From Pyruvatibacter sp. (GTDB lineage: Bacteria > Pseudomonadota > Alphaproteobacteria > CGMCC-115125): DNA of 64,000 nt. Made by a program: the position numbers and the translations under genes. This document shows, piece by piece, positions 49,776-57,744 of the stretch. Each line of letters starts with the position of its first letter. The stretch's first letter is position 1. The DNA lies in assembly GCF_040219635.1 (NCBI RefSeq), contig NZ_JAVJSC010000009.1, positions 550,821 to 614,820 of the forward strand, given 5' to 3'. The notes below the pieces were generated by a model. The model did not search any database. It was not told the origin of the DNA and saw only the letters and a list, made by a program, of their open reading frames with translations.

Positions 49776-51242
49776 ATGATCGACGGAATTGTTGAGTGGC
49801 TGAATACCTATGAATCGGCCCTGTCCGCCGTGGCAGCGCTCATTGTTATCGGCACTGTTGCCGCAACGCTGGGGCGCCACTGGCTGAAGCAGAATCGTAG
49901 CCCGCAAAACAATCCGCAAACCGGTGCGCAATCGTCTGGCAGACCCACCTCCGGCGCATCACCTAGCAGCGCGACTGCAGGCACAAATCCGCGGCCTGTT
50001 ACCGACAAGCCCTCGATTGCCGTTCTGCCGTTTGAAAACACATCAAACGATCCCTCTAACGAGGCCGCCGCAGATGGGCTGACGACGGAAATCATCGCCG
50101 GGCTTTCCGCCAACCGGCAGCTATTCGTGATCGCCCGCAACTCGTGCTTCTCCTACAAGGGCCGCAGCGTGGACGTGCGCGATGTCGCACGCGAACTCGG
50201 CGTGCGGTATGTGCTGGAAGGAACCGTGCGTCCCCGCGACGGTCGGGTGCGGGTCAGCGCTCAACTCATTGATGCCACCACCGGCGCCACCACATGGTCG
50301 CAGCGCTTTGACGTGGCCATCGACGACATCTTTGATCTCGATGACGTTGTGACCTCAGAAATTGTTGCCACTCTGGTGCCTGAGCTGCGCCGTGCTGAAG
50401 CAGCCCGTGCCCGCGATAACCCTGTTGGCCTCGACACATGGGCGCGCGTCAACTCAGCCTGGCTTGATCTGCAGAACGACCTGTCCAACCAAAACGTTGC
50501 TGCGGATGTCATTGCCCGGCTTGAGAACGTTATTAAAGAAGCTCCCGATTTTGCCTTGGCTCACGCGGTGCTGGCTCACGCTTATTCGCTGTCATTTCCG
50601 CTGGGCAGCGAAGAAGAAGCGCGCACGCACGAAACCCACCGAAAGTCGCTTGATCACAGCAAACGCGCCATTGACCTTGACCCCAACGATGCGGCAATCC
50701 GCCATTTGGTCGGCGCGGCACTGTCCAACTACCGCCTCAGTGAAGATGCACAGCGCGCCTATGAAAAAGCACTTGATCTGAACCCGGAATATGCACCGGC
50801 ACTGGGCAGTCTCGGCGTCTCGTTGATGTATTCAGGTCGAACGCAGGAAGCCATTTCGCTGATTGAACGCGCCCTGCGCCTGTCGCCGCGCGAACCGCAG
50901 GCCTATCACTGGCAATCTCACCTTGCCCTCGCCAACGTCATTCTGGGTTCACCTGCGCGCGCGCTGGAGTTTGCCAAAACAGCGCTTGAGCGGCGCGGCA
51001 CGATGATGGGCCGTATTGCACTGCTGATTGCCCACGCACTGCTGGGAAACACCGCTGAGGCGGACGAGGCTGCTAAAGCCCTGCGCGCGTCATTGCCAAC
51101 ACACGTGACGCGCACCAGCTTCGATGATCTGGTTGACCAACTGGTCAAGGATGAGGACCGGCGTACGGAACTCAAACGGGCGATGGATCATTTCTTTGAC
51201 GCCCCGGAAGATACCGACATGCCCCAAAACACACCCTCCTAG
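49776..51242 (+). CDS. membrane-anchored TolB/FlgO-like and TPR protein
   Basis: A protein of 488 residues. One membrane helix near 13-32, a Ser/Pro/Gly linker, then the TolB-N/FlgO-like domain often found beside adenylate cyclases (SIAVLPFENTSNDPSNEAAADGLTTEIIAGLSA, VRYVLEGTVRPRDGRVRVSAQLIDATTGATTWSQRFD, about 78-190). Residues about 245-460 are four to six TPR units. In related proteins the domain is fused to a guanylate/adenylate cyclase or a DNA-binding domain; both are absent here. Possible role in signal detection. Its stop overlaps that of the convergent membrane protein gene. Confidence 0.85.
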   Translation: MIDGIVEWLNTYESALSAVAALIVIGTVAATLGRHWLKQNRSPQNNPQTGAQSSGRPTSGASPSSATAGTNPRPVTDKPSIAVLPFENTSNDPSNEAAADGLTTEIIAGLSANRQLFVIARNSCFSYKGRSVDVRDVARELGVRYVLEGTVRPRDGRVRVSAQLIDATTGATTWSQRFDVAIDDIFDLDDVVTSEIVATLVPELRRAEAARARDNPVGLDTWARVNSAWLDLQNDLSNQNVAADVIARLENVIKEAPDFALAHAVLAHAYSLSFPLGSEEEARTHETHRKSLDHSKRAIDLDPNDAAIRHLVGAALSNYRLSEDAQRAYEKALDLNPEYAPALGSLGVSLMYSGRTQEAISLIERALRLSPREPQAYHWQSHLALANVILGSPARALEFAKTALERRGTMMGRIALLIAHALLGNTAEADEAAKALRASLPTHVTRTSFDDLVDQLVKDEDRRTELKRAMDHFFDAPEDTDMPQNTPS

Positions 51243-52351
51243 CCCAGGGCTGCATCCACCATTCGTTCCACGAATGCACCGCCCAGCCAGGAGCCAACGG
51301 GGATTGCCAGATAGAGCGTAAATTGTGCAATGGCCGGCATATCAATCGGCGTTTCGCGGGCGGTCTCAAGACGCTGCTCATAGGCCAGCAGCGCACCGAG
51401 CTTCATCAGCCCTGTATCGTCATCAGCGTTATCAGGTTTGGCGGGGTCAAGCACGTCTCTGTGCTGACGCGCAATCGCTGCCCGCACATCCGCCAGCGCA
51501 GCACTCTTTGCGCGCCGCAGAATACGCCGCCCCGCCCGTGCCGGGGCAACCGCCGCCAGCCCGCCAAGCAGTGCGATGCCGCCGATCATTACCCAGATGG
51601 CATAAGGCGGGATATTGGCGTTGATGACAAAAAACCCGCCCAGTGCAGCACCGATCATCCACACAAAGGAGGTATGCAGCCCGGCACTGGCAAGCGGACG
51701 CAGAGCATCCGCGTCAAGCGGGCCGACGACAATCCGCCGCTCGACATCCGCCAGCACCTGCCGCACGTCCGACACCATGAGGTAAGATGCCTTGGCCAGG
51801 CTGGAGATCAGCACCGGAACAACAATCAGAAACCAACCAGCCGCCACATAGGCTGCAGGCGGCAGATTTGTTTCCCACAAATCATCGAGCCCTGTAAGCA
51901 GCGTCAATGCACCGGGCACCGTGAGCAGGGGAAACAGCAGCCCAAGACCCCAGCCAATGGCGATAACGACCGTGCGGCGACGGGCATTGCCCTGGGTTTG
52001 AGTATCGTAAAGCTGGCGCAGACCCGCACGGTCAAGCGAGGGGATAACCGGTTCAAGCAGCACGATATTTTCCTGGTGCCGGATGTGCCCGAACGGCAGC
52101 GCGAACACCGTGAACCCTGCAAGCATTGACGTGATGATCGCCGCATAGCTGTAAGGGTCCAGCGGAATGTTTGAGTCGCGCAATTCAAGTTCGATAGGCA
52201 ACAGCCCAAGCCCATAGCCGGGCACAAAATAGGTTGCGGCCACCACCAGCGTAACGATTACGGCAGCACCCCAGGGCGGCACTCCCAAAAAGCGGACAAG
52301 CCGACCTTCCCAGAAATAATCAAGGCTTCTGGGCAACGCTGTTCGTGCCAT
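51239..52351 (-). CDS. multi-pass membrane protein of unknown function
   Basis: A protein of 370 residues from the ATG at 52351; codons up to 52426 are not protein-like. About six to seven membrane helices are seen in three groups (about 30-52, 80-100; 150-210; 265-305; 348-368). Long soluble segments follow residue 100 (LLEPVIPSLDRAGLRQLYDTQTQGNARRR) and 310 (arginine-rich RRILRRAKSAALADVRAAIARQHRD). I do not recognise the family. Divergent from a nitroreductase gene and convergent with the TolB/TPR gene. Confidence 0.75.
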   Translation of the reverse strand: MARTALPRSLDYFWEGRLVRFLGVPPWGAAVIVTLVVAATYFVPGYGLGLLPIELELRDSNIPLDPYSYAAIITSMLAGFTVFALPFGHIRHQENIVLLEPVIPSLDRAGLRQLYDTQTQGNARRRTVVIAIGWGLGLLFPLLTVPGALTLLTGLDDLWETNLPPAAYVAAGWFLIVVPVLISSLAKASYLMVSDVRQVLADVERRIVVGPLDADALRPLASAGLHTSFVWMIGAALGGFFVINANIPPYAIWVMIGGIALLGGLAAVAPARAGRRILRRAKSAALADVRAAIARQHRDVLDPAKPDNADDDTGLMKLGALLAYEQRLETARETPIDMPAIAQFTLYLAIPVGSWLGGAFVERMVDAALG

Positions 52352-52460
52352 AAGCTGCTTCCCCCAATTATTCAGCCCAACGAGCTTGCACCGCAGCGCC
52401 GGGCAACCAACACTGCCGCGCATCAAGCCACTTTTACTTTGTTAGCAGCGAGCCTCTCAT

Positions 52461-53144
52461 ATGCATGTCGATGACGCCATCCGCACCCGCCGTTCGATCC
52501 GCGCCTTCAAGCCGGACCCGGTCCCGCGTGAAGTGCTTGATGACCTCATGGAGATCGCCCGCCGTGCGCCGAGCGGCACCAACATTCAGCCGTGGCATGT
52601 GCATGTGGTGATGGGTGAGATGCGCAACAAGCTTGTGGATGCCGTGTTGCAGCACCGCGAAAAGCATAACGCAGCAGGCGGCGCGCCGGATGCATTTTCA
52701 GAGTTTCCCCGCGCCACCAAGCGCAAGGAACCCTATACCAGCCGTATGCGAACACTGGGCAAGGCAATGTATGGCCTGCTTGAAATACCCAAGGGCGACA
52801 AGCAAGCAAACTGGGCGCAATGGGGCCGTAACTACTCGTTTTTTGATGCGCCGGTCGGTCTGATATTCACCATCGACAAGGATCTTGAATATTCAAGCTG
52901 GGTGGATATCGGCATCATGGTGCAAACCATCATGCTCGCGGCGCGCGCCCGCGGTCTTGATACCTGCGCACAGGGCGCGTGGAATAACTTCTGGACAGTG
53001 ACCAAGCCGCTGCTGAACATTCCTGACACGCAGTACATAGTCTGTGGCATGTCGCTGGGCTATGCAGATGATACGCAACCGGTGAATGCGCTTATCTCCG
53101 AGCGTGAGACAGTGTCAGATTTTGTGACATTTCACGGCGGGTAA
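52461..53144 (+). CDS. nitroreductase family protein
   Basis: A protein of 227 residues. RTRRSIRAFKPDPVP at the N-terminus and APSGTNIQPWHVHVV near residue 36 are the FMN-binding landmarks of the NfsB-type family; AYARARGLDTCAQGAW-like (ARARGLDTCAQGAWNNF) and YIVCGMSLGYAD follow. Flavin-dependent reductase of nitro compounds or quinones is expected; substrate unknown. It is not similar in layout to the Tat-exported flavoprotein at 18352. Confidence 0.9.
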   Translation: MHVDDAIRTRRSIRAFKPDPVPREVLDDLMEIARRAPSGTNIQPWHVHVVMGEMRNKLVDAVLQHREKHNAAGGAPDAFSEFPRATKRKEPYTSRMRTLGKAMYGLLEIPKGDKQANWAQWGRNYSFFDAPVGLIFTIDKDLEYSSWVDIGIMVQTIMLAARARGLDTCAQGAWNNFWTVTKPLLNIPDTQYIVCGMSLGYADDTQPVNALISERETVSDFVTFHGG

Positions 53145-53157
53145 CAAAAGACTGTGA

Positions 53158-53484
53158 CTAGAAACCGGATCGCTGAACGCTGTTGGCCCGAAAACGGAAA
53201 CTGCGGTCTGTCACCGCTCCGCCGAAGCTCTGGCCAAACGACCGATCACGCGCCTGACGCAGGCCGATAGCGCCATCGGCGTCAGCAGGACCAGTGCCAC
53301 CGATCACCACAACAAAACCACCCTGCCCGCAGCAGTGCGTGCCCTGCGTGTTGCCGACACCCCCCGTCAGCGCGCTCAAGGCCATGGTGCCGTTTAATGA
53401 CCCGGCGTCCCCCGCATGTGCGTGCGCCACGCTCATGGCCGCCAAAATCAACACAACACCGACAGACTGAAGACCGCGTCGCAT
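53158..53484 (-). CDS. small exported hypothetical protein
   Basis: A protein of 108 residues from the ATG at 53484, with a signal peptide (MRRGLQSVGVVLILAAM, cleavage after AHAHAG about residue 24). The mature part is Gly-rich with an adjacent CC pair (THCCGQGG) and a FRFRANSVQRS end. No family is recognised. Longer upstream codons lack protein character. The predicted signal peptide is the main support; the gene is not certain. Confidence 0.5.
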   Translation of the reverse strand: MRRGLQSVGVVLILAAMSVAHAHAGDAGSLNGTMALSALTGGVGNTQGTHCCGQGGFVVVIGGTGPADADGAIGLRQARDRSFGQSFGGAVTDRSFRFRANSVQRSGF

Positions 53485-53719
53485 CGTCTTGCTCCAAAAT
53501 CGCCGAACGAACCAGCCTTCATCATAACACCCCGGCAATTCGCGTCCCGCTTTGGCACAGATCGTGGTTAAGAAATGATGCTTCCGGCTTATCAAGGCGA
53601 GGGTGGCGCTCTATTGGGCAACAGACGCAGAAAGAGGCATCGCAACCCAATTTTTACACTTCATGCGTTAGCTTTGGACAATATACGCGCCTGGGTAGGC
53701 ATCCCAAAGGAACACGTTC

Positions 53720-54175
53720 ATGATCTGCCGAACAGCCTATTTGAGCTCTGCCACGCGCGGGGTCAGCGAAGCTGATGTTGCGCAGATTCTCCGCGTGTCG
53801 AGGCGTAATAATCTCGCGTTCGGGCTGACCGGGATGCTGATGTATCACGATGGAAACTTTTTTCAGGTGCTTGAAGGCCCCGCCGACAATGTCGAAACAT
53901 GCTACGCGCGGCTGGCCAATGACCCAAGACATCACAGCCTCATTCGCCTTATCACCCGCGAAGAAGAAGGCCGTGCCTTCGGCAACTGGTGCATGGGCCA
54001 CGCCGCACCGGAGAAGCTGAACAACGGCCACCGCAGTCTCGTCGTGTCGTTGCGCGACCTTGCCCGCAACAGCGGTGATACCCAGAACGGCAGCACAGAC
54101 AATGCCACCAATCGCGAGATAGCCATTCTCACGCGCAACTTCCTGGCAGGGTTCAAAGAGTTCAGCTTCGCGTGA
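53720..54175 (+). CDS. BLUF-domain blue-light photoreceptor
   Basis: A protein of 151 residues that is mostly one BLUF domain, a FAD-binding blue-light sensor. Photocycle residues are present: Tyr7 in RTAYLSS, Asn31, Gln49 in NFFQVLEG and Trp90 in GNWCM (Trp-x-Met as in AppA). LTGMLMY near residue 36-42 is a core strand. The 50-residue tail has no output domain, so it must act through a partner protein. It lies 79 bases from the 3' end of the convergent type I secretion operon. A link with secretion is only positional. Confidence 0.93.
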   Translation: MICRTAYLSSATRGVSEADVAQILRVSRRNNLAFGLTGMLMYHDGNFFQVLEGPADNVETCYARLANDPRHHSLIRLITREEEGRAFGNWCMGHAAPEKLNNGHRSLVVSLRDLARNSGDTQNGSTDNATNREIAILTRNFLAGFKEFSFA

Positions 54176-54254
54176 ACCTGATGAGCCGCCTGGGAAGCGC
54201 TGCACCGTGCGACCCTCGCATTCCTTAATTGAGCAGAAGAATAAAGGCCGCTGT

Positions 54255-55598
54255 CTAGCGTTCGGAGAACGCTGTGTCCAGCGAGCGGAACACCGGCTTG
54301 AGCAGATACCGGACGATGGACTTGGAGCCGGTCACAATCTCTGCATTCACGACCATGCCCGGCAACACCAGATGCTTGGCCAGTTCAGTGCCAACATAGT
54401 TTTTATCCAGCGAGATCGTCGCATGATAAAAGTGTTCGCCGCGTTCGTTTTCAAACGTTGATGCAGATATTTTCTGCACGCTGCCTTCCAGCACGCCAAA
54501 ACGGGCCGGATCATACGTTGTGATGCGCACATGCGCCCGCGCGCCCAGGTGCACGTGGCCAATGTCCTTGGGGTCCACCTCAACCTGCGCCACCAACTCA
54601 TCATCCAGCGGCACGATCTCAAGGACCGGATCACCAGGGCGTACAACATCGCCAACAGAGCTGACAGTCAGCCCTTTGACCAGACCGCGCACCGGCGCAC
54701 GCACGGCAAGGCGGCGCACACGGTCTTCAGCTTTGGCAATCTGGTTGCGCACTTCTTCAAGTTCACCCAGAGCGCGGCCGCGGTCCCGTGTTGCCTCGTC
54801 CACAAGGCGCGCATTGGTTTCCGCGAGACTGCGTTCAGCTTCCAGCCTGGCCTGCGTCACTTCCGCCACGCGACCTTGCGTCGTAATCAGTTCGCCGCGC
54901 GTCTGCTCGACAGCGCGCTGGCTTTCAAGAAAGGCAATGCGCGACACCAGGCCTTTTTCAAGCAGGCCGCGGCGCATCTCCAGTTGTTCGGTCAGAATAT
55001 CAACCTGGGTTTGCAGGTTTGCGACGCGCCGCTCAAGGGACGACAATTCCGCATCGCGCTGAGCAATGCGCGCAAGGGCAACAGAGCGTTGCTCATCACG
55101 CGATGCTGTCTGCTGGCGCCACGCATCCATCTGCTCATCTGCCAGATGACGAAATGCTGCATCTATCTCAAATTGCGGGTCGGTCTCGTTGACAAATGCC
55201 TGTTGGCGCTGGGCTGTTAGCGCCAATGATGCCGCGCGCGCGCGCGCCTGATCAAGATCAGCGCCGGCGAGGGCGGGCTGAAACTGCACCAGCGCTTCAC
55301 CAGCTTCGACCAACTCACCGTTGCTGACCAGAATATCGCCGACGATGCCGCCTTCAAGATGTTTGACCGTCAGCACGGAGCCCGCAGGCTCAACCTGCCC
55401 TGCGGCAACCGCAAGCTCGCGCACGGTCGTGAGCGATGCCCAGACAACGGCGAGGCCGACAAACACGCTCACCACCATCATGATGAGACTGGCGACGCGT
55501 GGTGCCTTGCCTTCTTCCAATGCCAGCGGCAACGCCAAAAGTTTTTCGTCCGGCGTGCCCAACATGCGGCGTTTGAACTTGTGCAGACCCAGTTTCAC
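54255..55598 (-). CDS. HlyD-family type I secretion periplasmic adaptor
   Basis: A protein of 447 residues starting at a GTG one base after the ABC gene stop; an ATG at 55565 is an alternative. One membrane helix (about 40-60) is followed by a biotinyl-lipoyl-like half (GGIVGDILVSNGELVEAGEALV), a long coiled coil of about 200 residues (QRQQAF to RVRRL), a second lipoyl half (RAPVRGLVKGLTVSSVGDVVRPGDPVLEIVP) and a beta-domain. It bridges the inner-membrane ABC to an outer-membrane TolC-type channel. It is last of a three-gene operon opposite the giant adhesin gene. Confidence 0.94.
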   Translation of the reverse strand: MKLGLHKFKRRMLGTPDEKLLALPLALEEGKAPRVASLIMMVVSVFVGLAVVWASLTTVRELAVAAGQVEPAGSVLTVKHLEGGIVGDILVSNGELVEAGEALVQFQPALAGADLDQARARAASLALTAQRQQAFVNETDPQFEIDAAFRHLADEQMDAWRQQTASRDEQRSVALARIAQRDAELSSLERRVANLQTQVDILTEQLEMRRGLLEKGLVSRIAFLESQRAVEQTRGELITTQGRVAEVTQARLEAERSLAETNARLVDEATRDRGRALGELEEVRNQIAKAEDRVRRLAVRAPVRGLVKGLTVSSVGDVVRPGDPVLEIVPLDDELVAQVEVDPKDIGHVHLGARAHVRITTYDPARFGVLEGSVQKISASTFENERGEHFYHATISLDKNYVGTELAKHLVLPGMVVNAEIVTGSKSIVRYLLKPVFRSLDTAFSER

Positions 55599-55599
55599 G

Positions 55600-57744
55600 T
55601 TAGCCCCCAAACAATTCCGCGAGCACCTCATCAGGCGGCCCGTCAAGCGACACCCGGCCCTGATCGATGACAACCACGCGGTCTGCCATCTTCATATGGG
55701 ACGGGCGTTGAGTAACCATTAAGACTGTTGATTTTCCCTTGAGCTGCGCCAGCTTGGCGCGCAGCAAATCATCCCCTTCGTCGTCCAGATTATTGGCTGG
55801 CTCGTCCATCAAATAGATCGGCGCGTTCTTGACGTAGGCGCGTGCCAGCGCAAATCGCTGCTTCATGCCGTCAGCCATGCGGCGCTGGAAGTGATCGGTC
55901 ATCCGCGTCTCAAGCCCTTCAGGCAATGACGCCACAAAATCTGACAGGCCGGCTTCGGCCAATGCGGTATTGATGGCATCAACGCTCGCTGTGGGGTGCG
56001 CCAGCCGCATGTTCTGCGCCAGCGTGCCGTGAAACAGCGACGTGCGTTGCGCCACATAGCCGATTGACTGGCGCAGGTCGCCCTTGTCGAGCTGACGCAG
56101 GTCGTTGCCGTCAATACTCACAGCCCCTGCCTGCGGCATGTACAACGCCGAACATATTTTGAGGATGGTCGATTTGCCGGACCCACTTGACCCGGTGATG
56201 GCGATCATCTCGCCGGGCCTGGCCACGAAATCGACCCCCACCAGCGCTGGCTCCGCGCGCGGGGTGTAGCGAAAGCTCACCCGGCTAAAGGCAATGTGGC
56301 CCTTGAAGGTGCGGTAAAATGATGTGAGCTGCCCCGGCGTGCGCTCTACCTGAAGCTTCATCAACTGATTGACCTGCGCAAGCGACTGCTTGACCTGCTC
56401 AATACGGTTGAGCCCCAGGAACGCTGCCTGAATAGGTGCCAGCAAGCGCCACACCAGCGCCATGGTGGCAATCAGCGCGCCGATGGTCATCATGCCTTCC
56501 ATCACCATCAGCGTACCAACGGCCAGGGTGGCAACGCCCGCTGCCATCATCATGGATTGGCTGATGGTCTGAACGACCACACCCAGATGCGACACTGAAT
56601 GATGGGCAGCCGCACTGTCTGCTGACATCTCGCGAAACCGTGTGCGCCAGTGCAGCCCGTTGCCGGACTGTCGCACAACGCGCTGATTCTCAATGGCCTC
56701 AATCAAAAACGCCTGCCGCTGCGTGCGCGCTTCACCAAGCCGAGCGACACGCGCCTTGCTGATGGGCCATGTCACCAGACCCAGAATGGTGAAGCCGATG
56801 ATGAGCGCCACCGGCACGAACCCGATGACACCGCCGATCAAAAAGATCGTCGCCAGAAAGAAAATCAGAAACGGCAGATCAAGCGCTGCAGCCGCCAATG
56901 GCCCGGTAAACACTTCACGCACCGTCTCAAACTGCTTGAGACGCGCAATCTGTGACCCGATGGGTGCCCGCTCGGTCATGCTCACCGGCATATGCAGCAG
57001 CTTTTGAAAGGCGGCAGCGCCGATCAGCATATCAAGCCGCGCGCCCACATAGGCCAGCATTTGGCCGCGCACCAGCCGCAATGCGCCGTCCGCCATCACG
57101 GCAAGCAGCACACCACCCAGAAAATACGCCAACGTTTCCGCTGACCGCGTGGCCACCACCTTGTCGTACACGCCCATGATGAACAGCGGCACGATGACGG
57201 CAAACATATTGATGACAAAAGTCAGCGCCAGCGCCTGCCAGATCACGCCCTTGAACTTGCCAATGACGCTGCCAAGCCAGTTGCCCTGCGAGGCGCGTTC
57301 CTGCTCGCGCAGTGTCTCATCTGATTTGCGGATGTAATAGGCAGTGCCGATTGTCTGACCGGCTTTGACCTTGACCACATCGCCGACAACACCATCAAGC
57401 ACCGTCAGCGTGTCACCGTCGCGCTCCAGCACGAGACCCGCCGTCTTGCCGTCCTGTGCAAACAGGCACGGAAGCAGATCAGGGCGCAAATCAGCCAGCA
57501 CAGTGCGCTCAGGCACTGTCACGTAATGCAGATTTGCCAAAACCATGCGCAGGTCTGACAGATCAAGCGAGTCTGCGAAATGCGGCAATGCCTCCGCCAG
57601 ATGCCGCGCCTCGCCGCGCCAGCCCAGGGCATTGAGCAGCGGCACAAGGCACGCGCCGGTGGCAGATGTCGGCTGGAAACCTGAAAGGCCGCCGCCATGC
57701 AGATAATCTTCAAGCCGTGCTGATGTTGCTGTCTGCGCACTCAT
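55600..57744 (-). CDS. type I secretion ABC half-transporter with inactive C39-like domain
   Basis: A protein of 714 residues. Residues about 1-145 form a C39-peptidase-like domain without the catalytic Cys and His (the Cys-Gly-x-x-Cys region reads ATGACL, and the His strand TAGLVLERDGD), so it is substrate-binding rather than proteolytic. Residues about 160-450 are six membrane helices, and about 480-710 the ATPase. Walker A GSSGSGKST and the Q-loop Gln (YVAQ) are normal, Walker B LMDEPANN keeps Glu, but the signature reads MADGMKQR instead of LSGGQQR and the switch His is Gln (VTQRPS). It overlaps the next ABC gene by four bases (ATGA), which suggests equal co-production. Confidence 0.93.
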   Translation of the reverse strand: MSAQTATSARLEDYLHGGGLSGFQPTSATGACLVPLLNALGWRGEARHLAEALPHFADSLDLSDLRMVLANLHYVTVPERTVLADLRPDLLPCLFAQDGKTAGLVLERDGDTLTVLDGVVGDVVKVKAGQTIGTAYYIRKSDETLREQERASQGNWLGSVIGKFKGVIWQALALTFVINMFAVIVPLFIMGVYDKVVATRSAETLAYFLGGVLLAVMADGALRLVRGQMLAYVGARLDMLIGAAAFQKLLHMPVSMTERAPIGSQIARLKQFETVREVFTGPLAAAALDLPFLIFFLATIFLIGGVIGFVPVALIIGFTILGLVTWPISKARVARLGEARTQRQAFLIEAIENQRVVRQSGNGLHWRTRFREMSADSAAAHHSVSHLGVVVQTISQSMMMAAGVATLAVGTLMVMEGMMTIGALIATMALVWRLLAPIQAAFLGLNRIEQVKQSLAQVNQLMKLQVERTPGQLTSFYRTFKGHIAFSRVSFRYTPRAEPALVGVDFVARPGEMIAITGSSGSGKSTILKICSALYMPQAGAVSIDGNDLRQLDKGDLRQSIGYVAQRTSLFHGTLAQNMRLAHPTASVDAINTALAEAGLSDFVASLPEGLETRMTDHFQRRMADGMKQRFALARAYVKNAPIYLMDEPANNLDDEGDDLLRAKLAQLKGKSTVLMVTQRPSHMKMADRVVVIDQGRVSLDGPPDEVLAELFGG

